A DNA stretch of 64,000 nucleotides, from positions 1,092,501-1,156,500 of the forward strand of contig CM077833.1 of assembly GCA_039720395.1 (NCBI GenBank), in the 5' to 3' direction. A program made the translations under genes and the position numbers. The stretch is from Liquidambar formosana (Eukaryota; Streptophyta; Magnoliopsida; Saxifragales; Altingiaceae). A model generated the notes under the pieces. That model searched no databases. It was not told the origin of the DNA and was given only the letters and a program-made list of their open reading frames with translations. Positions 11,052 to 21,603 of the stretch are shown here, piece by piece. Within the stretch, counting starts at the first letter, position 1. Each line of letters starts with the position of its first letter.

Positions 11052-12717
11052 TGTTAGGATTATGCCCTAGAGCCAATCATAGAGATGATTGTTTAGGGAT
11101 TAGGAACAATCAATTGATTTCATTTATATATGTCACATTTATTATTGATTTAATAAAAGGGCTTATTCTATTATGTTTATATGCATCATTTATATTTACA
11201 TAATATGTCCATGGAGTTAGAGTTGAGAATATGAAATTACAAAGGGTTGTAATTTTGAGACTCTAAATATATCTCTGTACTAAACTCCTAAATCATTCCT
11301 AGTTGAAGGTTCACTATGATGGACAGTAATGAACCATAGGACTAGCACTTGTTAGGTTGACTCTATAGGAGGATAGCTAGTCTCAAGCTATTTGTGTGGA
11401 GACACTACAACCAACAAGTGGGTGCCTATTATTAGAATAGGTACACTGAATGTGACCAAAGATATGAGATAAACTGAATGGAGTTTTAACCTGCCTGTCA
11501 ATCAGTTTCTCATTGTTATAGTGGTACAAGTAATCCTTAGACCTGAGACACCATGGTTGTCTTATACATGTAGCTTTAGAAGTTTGATAACACTAAGTGC
11601 AGATCCTATTCAGGGGTCTGTAAGGGTGTTCATTGGCCCTACTACTATGTGTGTGAAGGCATGTGAGTGATCAACAAGGAATCCATCACTCTCAGGAAAA
11701 AGAGAGTGAATGTCTCATACAGCATTCATTGAATATAACTCATTAAATCCATGGGCCCATGGTAGAATGAATATGGAAAGGAGTTTCCATAAGTTCATCA
11801 TTGAGTTGATATTAATGAATGAGTATAAAGTAATTGAACTAGGGACTTGACAGACTTCCATGTCCTATTAGTTCAATTGGAGACATTGTGTTGATGGAAG
11901 GATGGAATTGTAACCTGTAAACTATAACAGAAGGGTTCTTTGTAAATGACTATTCACCTCATTAAGGACCACACCATGAGCCATATGCTAGGTGTTACTC
12001 ATGGTTAGTAGAAGCCCTAATTGATATAAATGAGTTATAATCAATTAGGGAATTGAAAGGAGTTTCAATTAGACCCTTAATGGAAAGTGTTCCATTGTGC
12101 ACAACTTGTGCTGTTCCTACTACTTGATGATGTGAACCCAATGGGTCACACACTGATCATGCTAAGAGAGCTTGATTGTCTGTGAGAGAAAGGGTATAAG
12201 TGATTAAAGAAAAGTTCTTTAAGGGGCTAATTTGTATTTGATGCAAACTAGTGGGCTAATTGTGTAATTAAGAGTAATTACACAAATTAGATTAGGGTTT
12301 GGAATCCCCCCCTTGGCCGGCCCTAGTTGGAGGCTATTTAAAGCCTCTTATGATGTGATGACATCATCACTTGAAGCACTCTTGGAGGCTCCCAAGTGCT
12401 GGCCGAAAATTTCACAGCCCTCCCTCTCTCTCTCTCCCTCTTCTCCACCTCTAGCAACCCTAAGGAAGAAGAAGGAAAGGACAACTTGCTCAAGCTAGGT
12501 GTGGATACTGTTGGAGGCAGTACACTTGGACTGCTCAATCAGAAGACAAAGCTTGGAGCATAAAGGAGAAGACTTGTTCAACTGTAAGTAATTCTACCCT
12601 CTTCTAGTTAGGTTTTTGTTTTGTATTAAGCATAATTAAGATTCATGGGTTTGGGAATCGTAGGAAAAATTTTAAATTCCGCCTTTGTATTTTTCCTCTC
12701 TAGTTTGATTCCCAACA
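11052..12717 (+). repeat. 3' LTR of Copia-1
   Basis: 1666 bp, TGTTAGG...CCCAACA, followed by the AAGTT duplication. Differences from the 5' LTR seen by eye are a few transitions (for example TATCAG to TATTAG near 11432) and one base lost in a GGGTTTTGGG run. Confidence 0.95.
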
Positions 12718-12762
12718 AAGTTTTCTTTTAAATCCTTGTGGGCCAGCTTTCCAGGGTCCATA
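12718..12762 (+). repeat. 5' LTR of Gypsy-B, right end (after AAGTT duplication)
   Basis: Positions 12718-12722 are the duplicated AAGTT. Then comes the end of the LTR that began before 993. Alignment with Gypsy-A (ends GGTTCACA) puts the LTR end at GGTCCATA, that is, the expected terminal CA has become TA. Confidence 0.65.
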
Positions 12763-12765
12763 AAC

Positions 12766-12784
12766 TGGCGACTCCACTGGGGAT
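12766..12784 (+). other. Primer-binding site, tRNA-Arg type, Gypsy-B
   Basis: TGGCGACTCCACTGGGGAT lies three bases after the LTR. It resembles the complement of a plant tRNA-Arg 3' end, the primer reported for Ogre elements. Gypsy-A has the variant TGGTGACTCCGCTAGGGA at 41973-41990. Confidence 0.75.
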
Positions 12785-13311
12785 TTGTGGGCTAGACTCT
12801 ATATAATTTGATTGGGCTAAGTTAATTTCTTATGTTAATTAAAATCAATCACATTGCATCCGCTTGATTGTGTGCTTTCATTTATTGCATTGTGTGCGCA
12901 AACTGTTCCATGCTAGGATCGATGTCCCTCGATGTATCCTTGCCACTGATGGGCCTAGCCTCAACTTTGGTTTCCCTGATTCCATATGTTGGGGTGAAAG
13001 CTATCAACCTCTCTTGCCAAGAACCCTTGGGCTTGCCTTTGGGTATATTAAATGAGTTAATCACATACTGCTGGACCCACACAGCGTTCCTGATGCCACA
13101 TATGGTTAGGTATAAAGATTGCTCAAGCAAGTGAAGGACCCCAGCCTACCCTTATCATTAGTCCATATAGACAGACTTGTAGGGCACTATGGGTTCACCT
13201 TTATGCACCCACATTGTTTGTAATGATATCATGACCGTGTTTGTGATGTGCTTAATGGAAAATTAATAAAGAACCTTTGCACCCTATATCCTTAATACGT
13301 ACCTTTCACCC
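12785..13311 (+). other. Gypsy-B leader, no gene seen
   Basis: Non-coding leader between the primer site and the solo-LTR insertion; it resumes at 16056 and reaches gag at 16263. It shares segments with the Gypsy-A leader (41991-42400), such as GTGTGCGCAA and GATGTATCCTTGCC. Short open frames here are not conserved between the two copies. Confidence 0.7.
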
Positions 13312-16050
13312 TGTGAACCCCGGAAATTGGGTCCACGAGGGATTGAAAAGAAAGTGGGTTTGAAAAAGAAAAAGGAAAGGAGTCGCCAACTTATTTTTTA
13401 AAGGAAACAAGGAAAACCCTAAAAATAGTTTGTTTTAGGAAAACAATTTGAATGACTCCATAAAAAAGGAAAGGCAAAAACCAATCTTTTGAAAACCAAA
13501 GAAATCGGGGATTCGGAGGCTAAGTTATGACATGGGAAGGTTCTAGGCAAAGCCTATAGGCACCCATGTCACCCTTTCGGTCTCTCAGTTCATTTGGGCT
13601 AAATTAAAGTCTTTCCATACAAAAATCAGCAAGTATATCATCACAAGAATTGCATGCATATCATATATTTCATTCATCCATCCATGCATAATAAGCAAAT
13701 AAAAACAGAAAATAAAAAGAAGAAAAGAAAACATAAATAAACCTAGGATGCTTGGATCCTAGAACGGACTTGAGCCTCACGAAGAGCGCCTACGTACCAT
13801 GCAACGAAATACATGGATCAAAGTTCACGTAGTTCGATTAGAATTAGGGTTAAGACCTAATATAAACCTATGGTTAAAACCCTAGGTTTCCTTATTTGAT
13901 CAAAAGAGTTGAATATGATAGAAAGTTTGATTTTAGGAAAGAAATCCACAAGATGGAAACTTTAATAAAAACCAGAATTTTGTTGGTTAAGGAAACCTCT
14001 AATTAAACCATAGGATCATATTAAAAATTAACCCTAAATAGGGAGAAGAGAATGAGTTAAGAAGAAAGGTGAATTGGGGCACCTTCACACCCACTTACCT
14101 GAGCGCAATTAGCTCCAAGCATTTAGCCATTTCAGACATAAGCAGCCCTATTTGCCATGGGACAAATACCACACCTATTTGCACCCTTACAAGTGCTCAA
14201 AACCATGCAAAAACACTAACATGCAAATCTGGACAGAATAGTATTATGACCTAAAATCATCCACTAAGCATGCCAATAGCAAAAACAGCGAACAATAATA
14301 AGTCCTAACATATTCCTAGAACCATATCATGCATAAAAACCCTAAAACATACTAACATGCATGCAAAACTATCATGTTTACTCCATATGAAAAACATATA
14401 CAGCAAACACGAAGAAAAACCAAATAAAAAAGTCTACTTTATCATGCTATATGAAAACAAATACGAAACAATGACTCTAAAACCCTAAACTTACAAATAT
14501 GCTTAAAAACATACAAAACATACTTTAATCATGCTAAAACCAAACTAAACAGAAATTAAATCATGCATATTAACTAACTAAAGCAATATAACATGATGAA
14601 AATCCTAACTCTAACATGCAATGACACTAATCCTAGCACAAGGACAAGCAGGAGCACAAGAATCATAACTATGCATTAAAAACCTAAAGGACAGCCCTAA
14701 AGCATGCTAAACAGTAGATAAAAAATAGATATTCCATGTATATTAACTAGCTAGAGTGTTAATACATGATAAAAAAGTCACCTTTAACATGCAATAAGCC
14801 TAACCCATATGAGAACCTAGTTTAAGCTTGAATAGAGAAGGAGAATACCTTAGGAAGTGGCTCCCCTTGTGTTTGTAATTGTTCGTGGCTCCTCATGTCT
14901 TTAGAGTGAATCAAACCAACACGAATCCTCCTCTTTGTCAAAGTGGTATCACAGCAAAGAGATCAAAACTCACTCAACTTTGAAAAGAAATAGAAAACAA
15001 AAAGAGAACAAGAGAAAAGAAAAAGTGATTCTCGTCACTTTGCAGCAGCAGCAACTTCAATCGCGTTTTTGGGTATCAAAACGTTGGCTTTGGACAAAGC
15101 TTGTGAAATACAAAGTTGTAGAGAATTGAATTATCTTTCTAACAAGACCAATTTCATCAAATTCTGACTTCGGATGAAAAAGTTATGATTAAAATACGAC
15201 TGCTAGTTTTCAGAAAATCTGCTGCTGAAATCTGAAGACATTAAGAGAGTATTTATAGCTGAAATCTGGAGTTTCCCTTTCCTTCCTGGACTAGGTTTCC
15301 TTGGAGAATAATCAAAAAGTATTTTATAATGATAAAAGACTTCTAATCTGAATAGGAAAAGGAAATTGTCTTTTATAAAAATTGGGAGACTGACCGCTAA
15401 CACGCATGCACATGTATCGTATGTGCGTACACACACTCATCACATACGTACACGTGTTAGTGTCATGATAAAAATGGCTAATTTAATAAAATAATTTTCT
15501 TTTCATTTTAACCAAAAATCTCATGCTGTGATTCGCACTAATTCTTCAAGGATAATCCGTAAATAACCACACTAAACTCATCATCAGGCCATATCAAAAT
15601 TGAACTTCATGAAACACTTTTGAGGGTAAAATGATGACTAATGAAAGTCAATTTGAAAAGATTTGGTTGGTAATTGTGAGTCAATTAGAGCTAACCCAAG
15701 GAAGGGTCAATTAACCAACTTGAACCACATCGAGCCATTTTAATCCCGAGCCATTGACTTACCAAATTGACACTAAAAATACCTCTTATGCATCCATATG
15801 AACTCCAATTGACAATTTGGAGATCATTCCAAGGTCAAATGAAAAGTTTGGGACTTAAAAGACGATTATGCCCCTCAAGTCACAAAAGCTCTTATTATCC
15901 CTCAAGATCAACTCCAATTTGAACCAAAATTCATATCCATTGTCCTTGTGACTCTAGAAAACTAATGCAAGTGACTAGATTCAAAAACAAAACAAAAACA
16001 TGCATGAAATGATGAGCCCTAGTAAGGTGGTGCAAAAATGGGGTGTGACA
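13312..16050 (-). mobile_element. Solo LTR of a Tat-like Gypsy, minus strand, TSD CACCC
   Basis: Read on the minus strand it starts TGTCACACCCC (16050) and ends GGGGTTCACA (13312), with TG...CA termini. It is flanked by the perfect 5-bp duplication CACCC (13307-13311 and 16051-16055). It is homologous to the Gypsy-B and Gypsy-A LTRs, for example the ACTACGTG and CTAGGAT blocks in reverse orientation at ~13740-13840. A minus-strand TATAAATA lies at 15250-15257. Its length is 2739 bp with no internal region or second LTR: a solo LTR left by recombination between the two LTRs of a complete element inserted in the Gypsy-B leader. Confidence 0.92.
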
Positions 16051-16262
16051 CACCCATGACACTTGCAAAGGTGATTAGATTAAAAGGGACTAATTGAGTA
16101 TATATGGCGTAAAGTCATTGAGATAAATATGGAAGCCTAGGACATACCCTTAGGATGAGAGACTGATTGTTCCCTTTCATAGAGGAGTGAGAGGACGTAT
16201 TGGCTTGGATCCGCGACCAGCAAGGGCGCTTAGTGAAGATTGATTCTACCAACCAGTCAGAT

Positions 16263-18728
16263 ATGGCCGACGAAGCAACTAGTGAAGGGGGTTTTGATGT
16301 TGAGACTTGTTTGAAGGCTATTATAACCAAGCTTGATTACACCACTGGTGTATCTGAGAGAGCATTGAAAATGGCCCAAAATATCCAACATAAGATGTCG
16401 GAACCCGAACAGAATAATGGCCGTACCCCGGGAGATAACACCGAAAATGGGACTCAGTCTGGAGAAGGCACTAAGACCAATGAAGGAGGAAGTACTAAGC
16501 CCAAGGGAAATGAATCACCCGAAATTTTTAACCTGGAAAGGGGAAGTAAGGGGAAGACTTCTGATACAGATTCCGTGTTGGCTAGTAAGGTAGAAGCATT
16601 GGAGAGAACTATAAAGGGAATTCGTAGGACGGATGACATGGTGGATGTACGTACCTTATCTTTGTTTCCTCAAGCTCGTATTCCACTACAATTCAAGATG
16701 CCCGAATTAGAAAAGTTTGATGGAACGGGTTGCCCTAAGACCCATTTGAAGATGTATGTACGAGCTATGCACCCTCGAGGAGCGACAAATGAACTCTTGG
16801 CTCAAATGGTCCATGAAACCCTAGCCACTTCTGCTTTAAAGTGGTTCCTAGCTTTGGATGAGAATAGAACCCGGACCTGGGAGGACATATGTAACGAGTT
16901 TTCGGAGCACTACAAGTACAACACTGAGGTGGATGTCACACGAAGGGACCTAGAGACCACGAAACAAGCGGCTAATGAGACTTTCTCCGCTTTCATTACA
17001 AGGTGGAGGCAGAAGGCCTCGAAAATGGTAGATAGACCGAATGAGGAAGATCAGATTCAGTTGGTGGTTAAGAACCTATTGCCAGTGTATCACAAGCACC
17101 TCTTTGCTCACTACTTCCCTAATTTCAAGGCTCTTATCGGAGCATGTACACAAGTTGAGGATGCTATTGCCGATGGGTCAATCAAGACAGAAGAAGTCCA
17201 AAGGAGCTGCAGGCTGAACTTTGCTGGGAAAAACAATGCCGAGGTCAATGCCATAACCCAACCCACTCAACCTATCTCCCTAAATGACATCAACCCACCT
17301 CGCCAATTCACCGAGTTGCACATGCCACTTGAGAAAGTACTTGAAAAGTTAAAGAGCCGAGGCCTATTGAAACCTCTCGACCCAAGACCATCGCCAAACC
17401 CATTGCCCAAGAACTACAATGAGAATGAATATTGCAAATTCCACCAAGCCAAAGGCCACTCAATCAACCGTTGCTATCGCCTTAGGCATGAGATCCAAGA
17501 CTTACTTAACAAACAAATCATCTCACCACCAACTCCACCAAATCGCCCAAATATCACCCAAAATCCACTTCCCTTTCATAATTCATCCAACTCCATAAAT
17601 GCCATTGAAGCCGACCCGTCTCGACCTTGCCTACCCATAAGACAATACACCCCATTACCTATGTCCTTGACCCAAACCTTTTATCAATGCTGTAACAAAG
17701 GCCTTATCATACCTCACCCACCAAAGCCAAGACCCCAAACACCCCATCAATATTGCCAATACCATGGTATACCCGGCTATGATACTGAGGACTGTGCTAT
17801 GTTGAAAAAGATTGTTCAAGATCTTATTGACCAAAAGGCCCTACAATTGCCGAGAAAGTCCATCCAACAGCAGTTAAGAGAAAGGTATGAAGCAGGAGAC
17901 CCTCGAGTAGGGTTGTTGGGAGAACCTTCAGGGAAATTTGATTACTATGTGCTTTATCCTGATCCATTGCCAAGTGAGCCCATAATTCCTACAGGCTGGG
18001 ATGATATACCTAAAGAAGTACAGATGGAGGACATTGACATGATTGAATGGGATGACCTAATGGGTGACACATATGAGATTGATGACATATGGGCTAGCGA
18101 TGAAGAGGTAGACCACATGACAAGAAGGGGCCGCCATTTCAAACCTCCTCACTTGGAGTCTAATAATCCACTGGGTGAGTTAGATAAGCGCCTTGATGTG
18201 CAGGAAGAAGAGGATGAAGTACTCAGACAGTTGAAGAAGACCAATGCCAATATCACCATCTGGGGCTTGCTTATGGCCTCTCACAAACATAGACAGACAG
18301 TGCTGAAGTTGTTAAACCAGATACAGGTTTTGGTTGATTTGTCTCCTGAGGGATTGGTGAATCTAGTAAACCCTGCTCCGAAGAATTCCACCATAGTGTT
18401 CATAGAGGCTAACTTACCTAAAAGTGGGCCAAACCACTCCCAAGCTTTGCATATAACTGTTGACACCATGGGGAAGAGGGTTCCCACGGTCTTAATTGAT
18501 AATGGTTCTGCGTTGAATGTATGTCCCTTGAGAACTGCAACTGTTTTGGGCTTGGGGCCCATTGATTTCACTCCATCTGGGCAGACAATGAGGGCGTATG
18601 ATAACACTCGTAGAGAAGTAATTGGGGTAGTCACTTTTCCTCTAATCATGGGACCCACGGAGTTCAGAGTAGAGTTTCAAGTCTTGGATGTGCCGTCGTG
18701 TTTCAATTTTTTATTGGGAAGGCCTTAG
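16263..18728 (+). CDS. Gypsy-B Gag-protease polyprotein (frame ends at a stop in protease)
   Basis: Open frame; I start at the ATG at 16263, which aligns with the gag ATG of Gypsy-A (43149). The frame is open from 16191 but has no earlier ATG. Counting from 16200, the retrotransposon gag domain begins near residue 173 (KFDGTGCPKTHLKMY) and runs to ~320. Two plant Gypsy knuckle-like motifs of C-x2-H type follow, at ~412 (YCKFHQAKGHSINRC) and ~519 (YCQYHGIPGYDTEDC). The aspartic protease active site IDNGSALNV is at ~767. The frame stops at 18726-18728 (TAG) inside LLGRP-stop-IHPAG. Gypsy-C has TGG at that place, so this is a G-to-A nonsense change. The conserved protease frame continues downstream. 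Confidence 0.9.
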   Translation: MADEATSEGGFDVETCLKAIITKLDYTTGVSERALKMAQNIQHKMSEPEQNNGRTPGDNTENGTQSGEGTKTNEGGSTKPKGNESPEIFNLERGSKGKTSDTDSVLASKVEALERTIKGIRRTDDMVDVRTLSLFPQARIPLQFKMPELEKFDGTGCPKTHLKMYVRAMHPRGATNELLAQMVHETLATSALKWFLALDENRTRTWEDICNEFSEHYKYNTEVDVTRRDLETTKQAANETFSAFITRWRQKASKMVDRPNEEDQIQLVVKNLLPVYHKHLFAHYFPNFKALIGACTQVEDAIADGSIKTEEVQRSCRLNFAGKNNAEVNAITQPTQPISLNDINPPRQFTELHMPLEKVLEKLKSRGLLKPLDPRPSPNPLPKNYNENEYCKFHQAKGHSINRCYRLRHEIQDLLNKQIISPPTPPNRPNITQNPLPFHNSSNSINAIEADPSRPCLPIRQYTPLPMSLTQTFYQCCNKGLIIPHPPKPRPQTPHQYCQYHGIPGYDTEDCAMLKKIVQDLIDQKALQLPRKSIQQQLRERYEAGDPRVGLLGEPSGKFDYYVLYPDPLPSEPIIPTGWDDIPKEVQMEDIDMIEWDDLMGDTYEIDDIWASDEEVDHMTRRGRHFKPPHLESNNPLGELDKRLDVQEEEDEVLRQLKKTNANITIWGLLMASHKHRQTVLKLLNQIQVLVDLSPEGLVNLVNPAPKNSTIVFIEANLPKSGPNHSQALHITVDTMGKRVPTVLIDNGSALNVCPLRTATVLGLGPIDFTPSGQTMRAYDNTRREVIGVVTFPLIMGPTEFRVEFQVLDVPSCFNFLLGRP

Positions 18729-19273
18729 ATTCATCCTGCTGGGGCTGTACCATCATCATTGCATCAAAAGGTAAAGTTCCCACATGAGGGAGCCATTGTT
18801 ACGCTTCAAGGGGACTATGATTTGAAAATGGCGGGTGTACCTGTATGTGAAATAAAACCAGAATCAGTTGAGATACCTTTGTCTAGGTTTGAGTATATGC
18901 AATGTATAGAAAAAGAGTTGGGGAAGGAAGAGCCATCATGCTATTGTACTTTTTACCTAAGTTCCGATCCAGCTTTGGCAGATAGAGATTTTTGTGACAA
19001 ATACTTTACAAAGGGGCCGAATCCTCGTAGCTTGACGAGTTGGTACAACTCTATGGGAGAGAAGAAAGAAGACTGGGTAGAGCATGTGGATACCGATGCT
19101 ATGGTCACCATGTTCCAAGATATGGTTCTTACTTTGGGGGAGTCAACAATAGAAGATTGCCAAGATTCGTCAATTCACCATTTGACCATGCCACTTCACA
19201 ATTGCTACCTAGAAGATGGAGCCATTGCAGAGATCCTTGAAGAGGAAGATCATGACCTGCCTGATAGTAGCTT
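18729..19273 (+). pseudogene. Gypsy-B C-terminal protease and linker, up to candidate splice donor
   Basis: Same frame as gag-protease after its stop (IHPAGAVPSSLHQKVKFPHE, matched by Gypsy-C). An acidic linker without a recognised domain follows, ending SSL at the TAG at 19275-19277. The stop codon overlaps a GT donor, so the last exonic base is probably 19273. This stretch links protease to RT and would be translated in one polyprotein if spliced. Confidence 0.7.
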
Positions 19274-19457
19274 GTAGGTTCCTTAGTTAGAGTCTTTCTT
19301 GCTTTCAACAAAGTGTGTCCTCCTATCCCACTCTGTGGAGTTAGGAGTTGTTTCATAGTTGTGGCACCAAATTTTGTTTCCTTTTATCGTCAAGTTTGTG
19401 TCTTTTTGTTAGTTCCTTTAATGAAGTGTGTTTCTTTTATACATTGTTTGCTTGCAG
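19274..19457 (+). other. Candidate Ogre-type intron between protease and RT
   Basis: Donor GTAGGT at 19274; acceptor TTTGCTTGCAG ending at 19457; 184 bp, T-rich (pyrimidine tract before the acceptor), with stops in all useful frames. Removing it joins the partial codon TT (19272-19273) to T at 19458 and continues GTT TCT TTC..., exactly the RT frame, while deleting the stop at 19275-19277. Ogre elements carry an intron at this place. The boundaries are inferred from sequence only. Confidence 0.6.
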
Positions 19458-20760
19458 TGTTTCTTTCCTTTCTTCTATGGATATTTATGGCATGGATATA
19501 GATCCTAGGAATGACGTCCCCCCAGAGCTCGTCGAGCGAAGGAAAAGAGGTGTCACCAAACCTAACATGGATGAATTGGAATCAATCAATTTAGGGACAA
19601 ATGAATTGCCAAAGATAATTAAAATTGGGATAACCCTCTCGCCACTTGAAAAAGAAAAACTGATAACCTTCTTAAAGGCCAACATAACAGCCTTTGCATG
19701 GTCTTATGAAGACATGCTCGGCATAGATCCAGACAATATGCATCATTTCATCCCCACTAATCCCCTTAAAAAGCCGATAAAGCAAAAATTGAGAAGGTTA
19801 AAACCTGAATGGGCATTGAAAGTAAAGGAAGAAGTAACCAAGCAACTGGACGCAGGGTTCCTACAAGTTGTGGAGTATCCGGAATGGTTATCTAATATAG
19901 TGCCCGTGCCTAAAAAGGATGGAAAAGTGAGGATGTGTATGGATTTTCGAGATCTTAATGCAGCAAGCCCTAAGGATGATTTTCCTTTGCCCCACATTGA
20001 TGTGTTGGTAGATAGTACTGTGGGACACGTACTACTTTCTTTTATGGATGGGTTTTCCGAATACAATCAGATAAAGATGGCACCGCAAGATATGGAGAAA
20101 ACAGCTTTTATCACACAGTGGGGAACATATTGCTACAAAGTGATGCTGTTCGGTTTGAGAAATGCCGGGGCTACCTATCAAAGAGCTGCTACAACATTGC
20201 TGCATGACATGATCCATAAGGAGGTGGAAGTGTATGTGGACGACATGATTGTGAAGTCCGTGGACCGAGAAGGACACTTCATGGCACTAGAAAGGTTCCT
20301 GGAGCGGGCAAAGAAGTACAACTTGCGGTTGAATCCACAGAAATGCGCCTTTGGTGTCATTGCGGGCAAGTTATTAGGGTTCATGATTACTCAGAGAGGA
20401 ATCGAGGTTGATCCGGGAAAAATCAAAGCCATTGTGGAGATGGAGCCGCCTAGTACAGAAAATCAAATTCAAGGATTTCTGGGGAAAATTCAGTACATAA
20501 GCAGGTTTATTGCTAACTTGACTATGGTGTGTGAGCCGATTTTCAAGCTGCTTAAGAAGGGCGTGCCGAAGGTATGGAACGAAGAATGTCAAAAAGCTTT
20601 TGAGACTATTAAAAGGTATTTGAGTAATCCACCAATCCTAGTTCCTCCGCGACAAGGTGAGCCGTTATTGTTATACTTGACGGTCACTGAAACCGCGACG
20701 GGAGCTACGCTAGCTCAGTACCTTGAGGGGTCGAAAAGGAGAATGCTATTTATTACCTAA
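19458..20760 (+). pseudogene. Gypsy-B reverse transcriptase
   Basis: Continuous RT frame; the first ATG after the candidate acceptor starts MDIYGMDIDPRND. Motifs in order: LKPEWALKVKEEV (template contact region), VPVPKKDGKVRMCMDFRDLN (fingers), SFMDGFSEYNQI (first catalytic Asp region), LFGLRNAGATYQR, YVDD at 20233-20244 (catalytic Asp pair intact) and GFLGKIQYISRFI (connection). It ends at 20760 because a one-base frameshift near 20730 moves the RNase H into another frame. RT copies element RNA into DNA in the virus-like particle. The RT core itself shows no internal stop. Confidence 0.93.
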
Positions 20761-21190
20761 GCAAGAAGATGACGGACTACGAGGTGAAGTACAATGCCAT
20801 CGAGAAGGCTTGTGTGGCTCTGGTGTGGGCAACTCAGAAACTCCGTCACTATATGATGTCTTATGAGGTTTTCTTGATAAGTCGTATGGATCCATTGAAG
20901 TATTTGATAGAAAGGCCGGTTTTGTCCTACAGAACTGCTCGTTGGTCGATTCTTCTCAATGAATTCAACATAAAGTATGTAACACAGAAGTCAGTGAAAG
21001 GAAGTGTCATTGCAGATTACTTGGCTAGCTGCCCTATGGCATCATCAGAACAATTCAATGATCAATTCCCTGATGAGGATGTCCTGGAAATTGGAAAGAA
21101 GGTCTGGAAGGTATACTTCGATGGAGTTGCAAATAAGAGAGGGTATAGGATAGGTGTTCTATTAGTCTCACCTAAGGAAGCATTCACACC
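20731..21190 (+). pseudogene. Gypsy-B RT-linked RNase H and start of second RNase H
   Basis: After the frameshift the frame reads AIYYLSKKMTDYEVKYNAIE and ALVWATQKLRHYM, the usual end of the Gypsy RT-linked RNase H. A linker (SVKGSVIADYLA) follows, then KVWKVYFDGVANKRG, which opens a second RNase H with its first catalytic Asp in YFDG. A second frameshift near 21185 moves the rest to the frame at 21191. Confidence 0.88.
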
Positions 21191-21574
21191 TTGGCGGTTA
21201 AGTTAGGGTTTGAAGCAACCAATAATATTGCTGAGTATGAAGCCTGCATCCTTGCGTTGGAAGCTGCACTAGAACTAGGGATCAAAGAGTTAGAGGTTTT
21301 CGGAGATTCTACACTGATTATCTGCCAGATAAAGGGAGAATGGAAGACTTGTGATGAAAAGCTGCTGCCGTATCATGCTTACTTAGAAGCCTTGACTAAG
21401 GAATTTGTGGAAGTAGAGTTTAATTATTTGTCGAGAAATAAGAATCAGTTCGCTGATGCTTTGGCAACTCTAGCTTCTATAGTGGAAATCCTGGATGGTG
21501 GGAATATAAAACCGTTGGTGATAGAATGTAGAGAAAAACCCGTATATTGCTGCTTATTTGAGAAGGAGAAGTAA
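21191..21574 (+). pseudogene. Gypsy-B second (archaeal-type) RNase H
   Basis: Encodes KLGFEATNNIAEYEACILAL (catalytic Glu), LEVFGDSTLI (catalytic Asp) and NKNQFADALATLAS (last Asp). With YFDG upstream, all four acidic positions are present. A second RNase H of this type after the RT-linked one is a marker of the Tat lineage of plant Gypsy elements. The frame stops at 21574, before integrase; a short degenerate linker follows. Confidence 0.88.
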
Positions 21575-21603
21575 AAGATGGCCATCCTTGGTACTATGAC
21601 ATC

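Larger units (their letters stand above)
3238..12717 (+). mobile_element. Copia-1: young non-autonomous Ty1/Copia element, TSD AAGTT
   Basis: A 9480-bp element bounded by TGTTAGG...CCCAACA LTRs, with the 5-bp duplication AAGTT at 3233-3237 and 12718-12722, inserted in the Gypsy-B 5' LTR. Internal order: tRNA-Met primer site, a ~3.5-kb non-coding leader rich in hairpins, a short gag, remnants of integrase, RT and RNase H, and a polypurine tract. By eye the LTRs differ by about four substitutions and one indel in ~1666 bp, so it is very young, yet pol is dead and largely deleted. It must therefore have moved with enzymes from another element. Copia-3 (30386-40265) is a sister copy. Confidence 0.95.

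Noticed and set aside
12864..13134. Open frames in the Gypsy-B leader as an Ogre-type ORF1
   Set aside because: Under 90 codons, not kept in the aligned Gypsy-A leader, and no domain.
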